A DNA stretch of 5,945 nucleotides. It comes from Phycisphaerae bacterium (GTDB lineage: Bacteria; Planctomycetota; Phycisphaerae; JAAYCJ01). The translations under genes were made by a program, and so were the position numbers. Each line of letters starts with the position of its first letter. Positions within the stretch are counted from its first letter, which is position 1. Positions 1 to 5,217 of this stretch are shown here, one piece after another. The notes beneath the pieces were generated by a model. That model made no database searches. It saw only the letters and a list, made by a program, of their open reading frames with translations, and was not told where the DNA came from. The stretch is taken from NCBI GenBank assembly GCA_015486815.1, contig WFQY01000053.1, positions 1 through 5,945 on the forward strand, in the 5' to 3' direction.

Positions 1-792
1 CAGGGGGAATATCTTTTATTCACCGATGCCGATTGCTTTTTCTATTGTCCGTCAGTGATACGAATAGCTGTTAGTTATACCATCGATAATAATTTGGATT
101 TACTTTCAGTTCTTCCTGTTCTCGAGACGCATACAGTATGGGAAAAAATACTTCAGCCTGTTTGTAGCGCTGTTCTTATGATATGGTTCAGACCACATCG
201 AGTAAATGATCCCGAAAGCAAAATCGCATACGCTAACGGCGCATTTATGTTATTTAAAAAAGAATGTTATATGTCTATTGACGGTCATCAAGCTGTCAAG
301 GATAGCATAAGCGAAGATATGGATTTTGCTCGTATTATCAAACAACGAGGATTCAAATTATACGTAATTCAGAATCGCGACTTATATCGTACAAGAATGT
401 ATGAAGATTTTCGCTCGACATTTACAGGCTGGAGCAGAATATTCTTTGGCTGTTTTGCGAAACCGTTTAGGGTAATCTTGGCTATCTTGCTGCTTGTAAT
501 TATGAGCCTTCTACCGTATTTCATCTTGATAGGAACAATATTACTCGCTTGCCATCGAAATTGGTATCTACCTCATAATATATGGAATCTGGTGGTATGG
601 TCGATTATTGCGGTCATAGCTCAAATGTCCGTTCTGCTGCGTTTTTATCCGCTTTCCGGTGCACGATGGTATCAGGCATTTTCCTATCCGATTGGTGCAA
701 GCGTAACTCTTGTGATGCTAATTAATGCACTGCTGAAGTTCTTTACCGGTAAAATTAACTGGCGAGGCAGAAGCATCAATATTCGTGGATGA
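1..792 (+). CDS. Family 2 glycosyltransferase, membrane-anchored (5' end outside window)
   Basis: The reading frame is open from base 1, so the gene starts upstream; 263 residues and the TGA stop are present. The first residues read GEYLLFTDADC, the nucleotide-sugar/metal-binding DxD region of GT-A fold enzymes (the two Asp at bases 25-27 and 31-33). Later come DLLSVLP, RVNDP, ANGAFMLFKKE, the acidic catalytic SEDMDFARIIKQRG (about residues 103-116) and RMYEDFRSTFTGWSR, which sits where related enzymes have their post-catalytic acceptor motif. About three membrane segments follow (roughly residues 157-183, 194-214, 229-247) with a basic C-terminus. This order resembles the HpnB/CrtQ-like GT2 (GT21) enzymes that glycosylate lipid carriers, hopanoids or carotenoids at the cytoplasmic face. 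The substrate cannot be told from the sequence. A role in flagellin glycosylation would rest only on proximity and is not claimed. Family assignment is confident, function is not. Confidence 0.88.
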   Translation, partial: QGEYLLFTDADCFFYCPSVIRIAVSYTIDNNLDLLSVLPVLETHTVWEKILQPVCSAVLMIWFRPHRVNDPESKIAYANGAFMLFKKECYMSIDGHQAVKDSISEDMDFARIIKQRGFKLYVIQNRDLYRTRMYEDFRSTFTGWSRIFFGCFAKPFRVILAILLLVIMSLLPYFILIGTILLACHRNWYLPHNIWNLVVWSIIAVIAQMSVLLRFYPLSGARWYQAFSYPIGASVTLVMLINALLKFFTGKINWRGRSINIRG

Positions 793-1011
793 GTTTATAG
801 GACATTCCTCACGTAGTTATCGGTCGTTATAATAGGGAAAGAAAATTTTTTTAAAATGGTCTGCGTCCGATAAGCACCTGTAGAAAAAAATTTTTATTTA
901 GAATTCAAGTCTTTTATAGGGTTTTGACGAAAATATCCCTTGATGTTGTCAGAAACAATTAAAGGTCTTTGAAAATCAGAAAAAAATCACGCGTAAAAAA
1001 TCAAGGACAAA
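793..1011. other. AT-rich intergenic region without a gene
   Basis: No plausible coding frame and no convincing terminator for the glycosyltransferase gene is visible. The stretch contains a perfect TATAAT at 828-833 with no recognisable -35 at 16-18 bases, so at best a weak promoter. It also has a TCCGATAA at 866-873 that matches seven of eight positions of a sigma-28 -10 element but lacks a correctly spaced -35. Runs of A and T occur at 841-856 and 882-900. A small imperfect hairpin (AGGG 918-921 with CCCT 937-940) is also present. The octamer GTCCGATA at 865-872 recurs at 1031-1038 nearer to flagellin. Confidence 0.6.
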
Positions 1012-1039
1012 TAAAGTCCGGAAATATTCAGTCCGATAG
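1012..1039 (+). promoter_or_regulatory. Candidate sigma-28 (FliA) promoter for flagellin
   Basis: TAAAGTCC (1012-1019) followed after 12 bases by TCCGATAG (1032-1039) resembles the FliA consensus TAAAGTTT-N11-GCCGATAA, with six of eight matches in each half and a spacer one base longer. Flagellins are class-late genes usually driven by sigma-28, so a promoter of this kind is expected here. It would start transcription near 1045-1047, giving a leader of about 165 nt. It is the best candidate I found, but start site and sigma factor are unproven. Confidence 0.4.
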
Positions 1040-1084
1040 TTACTTTTGCCAGGAAGGCAAAACCAACTCCGGCGGATTGGATGT
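1024..1084 (+). promoter_or_regulatory. Long leader stem-loop with GGA in apical loop
   Basis: The apical hairpin TTTTGCC (1044-1050) / GGCAAAA (1056-1062) is perfect, with loop AGGAA (1051-1055). Below it AGTT (1038-1041) pairs with AACT (1065-1068), and 1024-1035 pairs with 1073-1084 over 12 consecutive positions, three of them G-U. The G-U pairs favour an RNA structure over a DNA operator. The lower stem can form only if transcription starts at or before about 1024. If the promoter at 1012-1039 is used, the message would start inside the apical hairpin, leaving it at the extreme 5' end with perhaps one or two pairs lost. I do not recognise a known riboswitch class. Confidence 0.55.
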
Positions 1085-1115
1085 GTTTGATTAACTATGG
1101 ATGGTTAATCGACAC
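1083..1115 (+). promoter_or_regulatory. Second leader hairpin with GGATG loop
   Basis: GATTAAC (1089-1095) pairs perfectly with GTTAATC (1104-1110) around the eight-base loop TATGGATG (1096-1103). GTGT (1083-1086) can extend it by pairing with ACAC (1112-1115) across a small internal loop. The loop displays GGATG, the core of the CsrA recognition sequence. The ATG at 1101 inside this structure is not the flagellin start. Confidence 0.55.
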
Positions 1116-1168
1116 GAAAAAATTGACAATTTTAAAGTCGTAATCAGAATTGGTAAATTGGGTATTGT

Positions 1169-1192
1169 GCGGCTAAGGACAGTCGCCTTTTT
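1169..1192 (+). promoter_or_regulatory. Third leader hairpin with GGA loop and T-run
   Basis: GCGGCT (1169-1174) pairs with AGTCGC (1181-1186), one G-U pair included, around loop AAGGAC (1175-1180). A run of five T (1188-1192) follows one base later. It lies nine bases before the Shine-Dalgarno. The shape could serve as a weak attenuator or as another CsrA-type GGA loop. The stem is short for an efficient terminator. Confidence 0.4.
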
Positions 1193-1200
1193 AAAGTCAC

Positions 1201-1205
1201 GGAGG
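1201..1205 (+). promoter_or_regulatory. Flagellin Shine-Dalgarno, fixes the start
   Basis: GGAGG lies six bases before ATG 1212. It selects that ATG over the in-frame ATG at 1101, which lies in a hairpin and would add 37 residues foreign to flagellins. The decamer CACGGAGGAT (1198-1207) spanning this site has a perfect complement in the 3' UTR at 2730-2739. Confidence 0.9.
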
Positions 1206-1211
1206 ATTACA

Positions 1212-2651
1212 ATGTCACGCATCAACCACAACATCAGTTCGTTACAGGCAATCCATCATTTAATTGCCAACCAGAATGACCTTTCTTTGAGGTTGGAACG
1301 GCTATCTTCTGGTCTGCGAATTAACCGCGGAAAAGATGATCCCGCAGGGTTAATTGCTTCGGAGAATCTACGCTCCGAAATTAGAGGAATCAATGGAGCG
1401 ATAGAAAATTCCGAGCGAGCCAACAACGTTATATCAACTGCAGAAGGTGCATTGAACGAAGTCAGTGCATTGCTGCTTGAGATTCGCGGTTTGGTAACAA
1501 CCTCTGCGAATACCGGAGCTCTTGCGGATGAAGAGCTTCAGGCAAATCAGCTTCAGGTTGATTCGATTCTGGAGAGTATCGACCGTATTTCTAACACGAC
1601 ACAGTTTAATGGCAAAAAACTTCTCGATGGTTCTCTGCAATATACTCTCTCCAGCGTTGACACCGGTGATTTGTCGGAAGTCAGACTCTATGGTGCGAAA
1701 GTGCCTGACGGTGGAACTCTTCCTGTTGTTGTAGAGGTAACCAACTCTGCGGAATTCGCACAAGTTAAATTTTCCGGTGCAGGTACGTCTGCTAACAACG
1801 TCGTTTCTATCAGGGTAGCTGGAAATACCGGTAGTGAAGTATTTAGCTTCGCTGCCAGTACCGCTGTTTCCGCAATGGCTGCTACTATCAATGGTTTTAC
1901 CGATGTACTCGGTGTCTCCGCTACCGTGTCCGGTACAGGAGCTTTGTATTTCAATAGTACAACTTATGGCTCAGATTCTTTCGTTACCGTAACGAGCATC
2001 GGTACGGATGATTTCGACACTCATGCAGCTGGTGGCTCTAACAGTACCAGTACGACGGATTATGGTGTAGATGCTTCCGTTATGATTAACGGACAAGCAG
2101 CTACTGTGAGTGGTCTCGAAGCAACGCTCAGAAATAATTCTCTCGATGCCGAGCTTGTATTATCTCCTACTTTCGGAACTACCCTTGGAACTACTACCTT
2201 CGGTGTTACCGGCGGTGGTGCAACATTTCAGCTTGCCCCTTCGGTAACTACGCAAGGACAAGTTTCGCTCGGCATTAACAGTGTTTCCACCGGTACTCTC
2301 GGAAATAATGACGTAGGATATCTCAGTTCTCTTCGTACCGGCGGTTCAGATGCGCTCGTCGATGGCCAGGCTATTTCTGCGCAAAAAATTGTTGACCGCG
2401 CAATCAAGCAGGTAAGTGTAATGCGTGGAAGACTTGGTGCGTTCCAGAAGAATACCGTCGAGACGAACGTCAATTCGTTGCAAGTTGCTTTGGAGAACGT
2501 AACAGCCAGTGAATCAGCTATCAGAGATACCGACTTTGCGGAAGAAACAGCCAAGATGACCAGAGCGCAAATCCTTGTACAGGCAACAACTACGATTCTT
2601 CGAATGGCTAATACAACGCCTCAGAATGCGCTGGCCCTTTTGGGTGGGTAA
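1212..2651 (+). CDS. fliC: Flagellin, filament subunit
   Basis: This 479-residue protein is the main subunit of the flagellar filament, exported unfolded by the flagellar type III system and polymerised under the cap. The N-terminal D0/D1 domain covers about residues 1-140 (MSRINHNISSLQA, RLSSGLRINRGKDDPAGLIASENLR, NTTQFNGKKLLDG). The C-terminal D1/D0 domain covers about 370-479 (SAIRDTDFAEETAKMTRAQILVQA, ending PQNALALLGG). Between them is a variable Ser/Thr/Gly-rich surface region. It includes a flagellin-IN-like stretch near 195-265 (VSIRVAGNTG...YGSDSFVTV) and DYGVDASVMINGQAATVSG (283-301), a pattern I associate with planctomycete flagellins. There is no Cys or Trp, as is common for flagellins. 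In the TLR5-contact helix (about 85-100) the position equivalent to Salmonella Arg90 appears to be Glu (LLLEIRGL). The start is set by GGAGG and the conserved N-terminus. The gene appears monocistronic, with its own leader and terminator. Confidence 0.97.
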   Translation: MSRINHNISSLQAIHHLIANQNDLSLRLERLSSGLRINRGKDDPAGLIASENLRSEIRGINGAIENSERANNVISTAEGALNEVSALLLEIRGLVTTSANTGALADEELQANQLQVDSILESIDRISNTTQFNGKKLLDGSLQYTLSSVDTGDLSEVRLYGAKVPDGGTLPVVVEVTNSAEFAQVKFSGAGTSANNVVSIRVAGNTGSEVFSFAASTAVSAMAATINGFTDVLGVSATVSGTGALYFNSTTYGSDSFVTVTSIGTDDFDTHAAGGSNSTSTTDYGVDASVMINGQAATVSGLEATLRNNSLDAELVLSPTFGTTLGTTTFGVTGGGATFQLAPSVTTQGQVSLGINSVSTGTLGNNDVGYLSSLRTGGSDALVDGQAISAQKIVDRAIKQVSVMRGRLGAFQKNTVETNVNSLQVALENVTASESAIRDTDFAEETAKMTRAQILVQATTTILRMANTTPQNALALLGG

Positions 2652-2800
2652 ACAAAGATCAGGCGAGCAAATAAACTATGAGTCTTTTTGAATCAAAATC
2701 CGTCCGTAGAGGCGTTTAAGAAATTCTCGATCCTCCGTGCTCGCCGATGATTTACCTCCGGCGAGGGGTCCTGTCAGAAAAAGACAGGACCCCATTTTTT
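2652..2800 (+). ncRNA. Flagellin 3' UTR, candidate 3'-derived small RNA
   Basis: The region after the flagellin stop is structured. ATCCTCCGTG (2730-2739) is the exact reverse complement of the flagellin SD region (1198-1207). Directly after it comes the hairpin CTCGCCG (2740-2746) / CGGCGAG (2759-2765), whose loop and 3' arm contain a second CCTCCG (2755-2760), and then an intrinsic terminator. A C/U-rich seed, a hairpin and a terminator with a T-run are the usual parts of a trans-acting small RNA. In E. coli the small RNA FliX comes from the fliC 3' UTR, so there is precedent for the location, not for this sequence. GGCGAGCA (2662-2669) can alternatively pair with TGCTCGCC (2738-2745). The 5' end of any processed RNA is unknown; it may be only about 2720-2800. 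Confidence 0.35.
2765..2800 (+). terminator. Rho-independent terminator of flagellin
   Basis: GGGGTCCTGTC (2765-2775) and GACAGGACCCC (2783-2793) form a perfect 11-bp stem with a seven-base loop AGAAAAA, followed by A and six T (2795-2800). It ends flagellin transcription 114-149 bases after the stop codon. On the opposite strand the same stem has no T-run after it, so it is not a good terminator for the converging ATPase operon. Confidence 0.95.
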
Positions 2801-2855
2801 ATGATAATAAAAAATGACAGATGAAAAATGTTGAAAGTAGCCTTTTAAATTGTTC
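2801..2855. other. Short convergent intergenic spacer
   Basis: This AT-rich spacer separates the flagellin terminator from the 3' end of atpK on the other strand. I see no clear intrinsic terminator for the minus-strand operon here, only a four-base AAAG/CTTT pairing. Rho-dependent ending or read-through antisense to the flagellin 3' UTR is possible. Confidence 0.5.
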
Positions 2856-3329
2856 TTATGGCTTGGGGATTACCAGCATTAAGAAGACAAATCCCAAAAG
2901 GCCTACCGTCTCGACGATACCCATTGTGATAATCAGAAATGCAAATCCCTTTCCTTCACCTTCGGACATACATCTGATAGCGGACGCTCCTATCAGTCCT
3001 TGCATCCAAGCGCTGAACATTTCTGCCAGACCGCATGCTAACCCTATCATAAACAGCGTTCCTGCGTGTTGTGATGCGAATGCAAGATTTTTTGTTACTA
3101 TCGGCGCCAGACCCGCAAGCATCAAAATAAACGCATAAATCGTCTGCGATAGTGGCATACCAGCGAGAATAATATAGGCGAAGCTTAGCGTTTTGCCTTC
3201 TTTCGCTTCTTTTGCCCACGCACCGGCAGCAGATCTGCCAGCTGCCCCTATTCCCAACGCACTGCCGACAGCTCCGAGACCCAACGCCAATGCCATTCCC
3301 ATTTGACCGAAAAACAATGATGCACTCAT
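2856..3329 (-). CDS. atpK: V-type ATPase subunit K (proteolipid rotor ring)
   Basis: This 157-residue, four-helix proteolipid forms the ion-carrying rotor ring of the membrane V0 sector. It consists of two fused hairpins, as in bacterial NtpK. The first (about 8-78) has a Gly/Ala-rich helix (GLGAVGSALGIGAAG) and MPLSQTIYAF. The second (about 85-155) has AEMFSAWMQG and IVETVGLLGF. The ion-binding carboxylate is Glu140, while the first hairpin has Gln62 at the equivalent place. Compared with Enterococcus hirae NtpK (from memory), the sodium ligands Thr64, Gln65, Gln110, Glu139 and the nearby Tyr68 correspond to Ser61, Gln62, Gln110, Glu140 and Tyr65, so Na+ binding is likely. The start follows AGGAG by nine bases (3343-3339). 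Its ATG overlaps the atpI stop as ATGA (3329-3326), implying translational coupling, useful for a subunit needed in many copies. It is the last gene of the operon. Confidence 0.96.
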   Translation of the reverse strand: MSASLFFGQMGMALALGLGAVGSALGIGAAGRSAAGAWAKEAKEGKTLSFAYIILAGMPLSQTIYAFILMLAGLAPIVTKNLAFASQHAGTLFMIGLACGLAEMFSAWMQGLIGASAIRCMSEGEGKGFAFLIITMGIVETVGLLGFVFLMLVIPKP

Positions 3330-5215
3330 TTGTTAGTTCTCCTCATATTCGATGTTAATCTACGAAACGCTTTAAACGGATAACCCGACCATTGTACACC
3401 AACGTTGTTGGAAAATTCCAGCATATTTAATCTTACACCGTGTGCAAAAATCGCTACCACCGTCAATCCCATATTCAATCCGTGTCCGAAAATTAGTATC
3501 GGAATCGCAAGAATCCACGTTGCCGAATGTGCAATTGTTACCCCTAATCCGTTAAACGCTGACGCTATATAATATGTTGCCAATCCGACCGCCATCAATC
3601 GGATATAGCTCATCGTATCCGAAAATGCGCCCAATGCTGGCAGCAGCGAAGATGCAATACCCATTGCTATCATCTTTACTGGATTTTTATTCGGAGCGGT
3701 GAACAGCACGATAAGAATTCCGCCAGCTATCAATCCGTTGATTATCGTTTTTGTACTTACCGGCATCGTTTCCGTTGAGCCGAAAAACAAAAGCCAGATT
3801 ATTCCGAGCATTGCCCATAGAAACACCGCCCATCCTATTTCCGCGAGACTTCGGATATCGGGCATTATTGCGATAGCTTTGATAATTCGTGCCAGTGATA
3901 GATGAATGCACCCGACAAGTAGGCTGAGTTTGATTAGCAAAGTTCTTAGTTGTTCGTCATTAGCATTCCAAAGGGGCGCAGCTTTTATCATCGCTGTACC
4001 TATTTTCGCAATAGCGGCATTCCCCGCTTGCATCTGTTCGATCGTTTTGTATCCCCCTATGTTAGCGAGTGTAGCTGGCGTTATACCAAAGAAATTTGCT
4101 GACAAAATTCCCCATACGATTGTCGTTATTCCCACAATCAACAGTAGATGGGTCTTTTCTTTGCCAGCAGCAGCTACCAATTTGCGATAGAACATTAATG
4201 GAATAGCTGTGAATATCAATCCGTAACCCGCATCGCCAATAAGCATAGCTGCGAATAGCGGAATAGCTATCATAAAAAACGCTGACAAGTCGATTTCTCT
4301 GTATCCCGGCAGTGTTCCGAGTATCTCGAACAGTCCTGCGATAGGTTTTACCCATCGCGGATATTCGATAAGTGTAGGCGGATTGTCATCTTCCGTAAGC
4401 TCAGAAATAGTAACAGCTGCATCTATATTTGCCTCCGATAGATGTAGCTCGATTTGAGAAGATTGCTTAGCTGGCACCCAACCTTGGACAGCGAACAACT
4501 CGTCAGCCTCGTATCCGCTCTTTAGTGCCATCACATATTCGTTTTGCTCCTGAAGTTCCGCAAGCGTCTGTTCCAATTTTGGTTTCATATATGCAAGCTG
4601 AGAAAGCCTTTCCGCATCCTCTCTCAATTTGGCGTCTATTTCTTTCGCTTCTTTTCGTATCGATGGTGCATCTCGTTGAGGTAGCGGAATCTGTTTTGCT
4701 TCTTCAGGCAGCTTAAGCTGCGAATTCCTGCTTATGATAGCGACTATTTTTTGGCTTCTCGAAATTTCACCGACAACTTCTACACATTCCGCTTCAATTT
4801 TCGCAATTTTATCTTTCGATATTGAAAAAAACAGTATTTCTATGCCTGCTTCTTTTAATGCCTTGAATTGCTCGATGGTAACGTCGCCCCACATTTTGAG
4901 TTTATCCAATTGTCGATGTAAAATTCCCAGTCGATTTCTCAGTTCTGCGGATCGCCGCTGAATTTCGAGCACTTCCTTAGCAGCTTCTATCGGTTCTATA
5001 TCGATTTTCTGACCGCCCGTAGGAATGATATTACTCAATATCTGAATCGCACGTGAAACCGCATTGATTTTTTCTGATAGTTCCGCATCGTGAATTACCG
5101 AATCCGGAGCAACTGGCGTGATATGTATCAAGCCAGCTTCGCGCAGAACGTCAAGCAGCTTTTCTCGCTCCGATTTTCGGGCAACGATATATGCTTTGTG
5201 CATCTTGACTATCAT
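3326..5215 (-). CDS. atpI: V-type ATPase subunit I (stator, 116-kDa/a-subunit family)
   Basis: This 629-residue protein is the stator subunit that supplies the ion half-channels against the K ring. Residues 1-300 are cytosolic: the start MIVKMHKAYIVARKSEREKLLDVLREAGLIHI is typical of the family, followed by two coiled-coil arms (about 75-115 and 185-235). The rest is membrane-embedded with seven or eight helices, beginning after LPGYREIDLSAFF with the Gly-rich IGDAGYGLIF (326-335). The essential arginine is Arg539 in SYIRLMAVGLA. A second conserved arginine is Arg595 in HGVRLNMLEF, followed by the family's YPFKAF near the C-terminus. Length fits the bacterial proteins. ATG 5215 is chosen because MIVKM is the family start; GGAAGGA (5233-5227), inside the end of atpD, serves as Shine-Dalgarno 11 bases away. 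It starts two bases after the atpD stop and overlaps atpK by four bases, so the three genes are surely co-transcribed. Confidence 0.97.
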   Translation of the reverse strand: MIVKMHKAYIVARKSEREKLLDVLREAGLIHITPVAPDSVIHDAELSEKINAVSRAIQILSNIIPTGGQKIDIEPIEAAKEVLEIQRRSAELRNRLGILHRQLDKLKMWGDVTIEQFKALKEAGIEILFFSISKDKIAKIEAECVEVVGEISRSQKIVAIISRNSQLKLPEEAKQIPLPQRDAPSIRKEAKEIDAKLREDAERLSQLAYMKPKLEQTLAELQEQNEYVMALKSGYEADELFAVQGWVPAKQSSQIELHLSEANIDAAVTISELTEDDNPPTLIEYPRWVKPIAGLFEILGTLPGYREIDLSAFFMIAIPLFAAMLIGDAGYGLIFTAIPLMFYRKLVAAAGKEKTHLLLIVGITTIVWGILSANFFGITPATLANIGGYKTIEQMQAGNAAIAKIGTAMIKAAPLWNANDEQLRTLLIKLSLLVGCIHLSLARIIKAIAIMPDIRSLAEIGWAVFLWAMLGIIWLLFFGSTETMPVSTKTIINGLIAGGILIVLFTAPNKNPVKMIAMGIASSLLPALGAFSDTMSYIRLMAVGLATYYIASAFNGLGVTIAHSATWILAIPILIFGHGLNMGLTVVAIFAHGVRLNMLEFSNNVGVQWSGYPFKAFRRLTSNMRRTNK

Positions 5216-5217
5216 AT

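Noticed and set aside
828..833. Perfect TATAAT -10 hexamer
   Set aside because: No -35 within 16-18 bases and no extended -10; the region is AT-rich, so it can occur by chance. Kept only as a note in the intergenic entry.
1024..1115. Cyclic-di-GMP (GEMM) riboswitch, suggested by GGCAAAACC and CTCCGG
   Set aside because: The conserved GGACGCAAAGCC core, GNRA tetraloop and tetraloop receptor arrangement are missing.
1150..1174. Sigma-54 promoter (TTGG ... TTGTGC)
   Set aside because: The GG to GC distance is wrong for any pairing of these elements.
1101..1211. Possible 37-residue N-terminal extension of flagellin from ATG 1101
   Set aside because: No SD before ATG 1101, which lies within a hairpin; flagellins begin with the MSRIN-type sequence, and GGAGG sits six bases before ATG 1212.
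1434..1763. Minus-strand open frames inside flagellin and plus-strand frames inside the ATPase genes
   Set aside because: They lie wholly within strongly supported genes, have no SD or recognisable motifs, and read as frame shadows.
2678..2719. 13-codon reading frame in the flagellin 3' UTR (ATG AGT CTT ... TAA)
   Set aside because: Very short, only a weak GGCGAG upstream, and the region is better explained as structured RNA.
2765..2800. Bidirectional terminator also serving the atpK side
   Set aside because: On the minus strand no T-run follows the stem; the next bases are TCGCCGG.
2810..2837. Heptamer-like ATG spacing (2814, 2821, 2828) resembling the array near atpD
   Set aside because: Three or four units at most, most violating the WYRAATG pattern, in A-rich sequence; not convincing as the same repeat.
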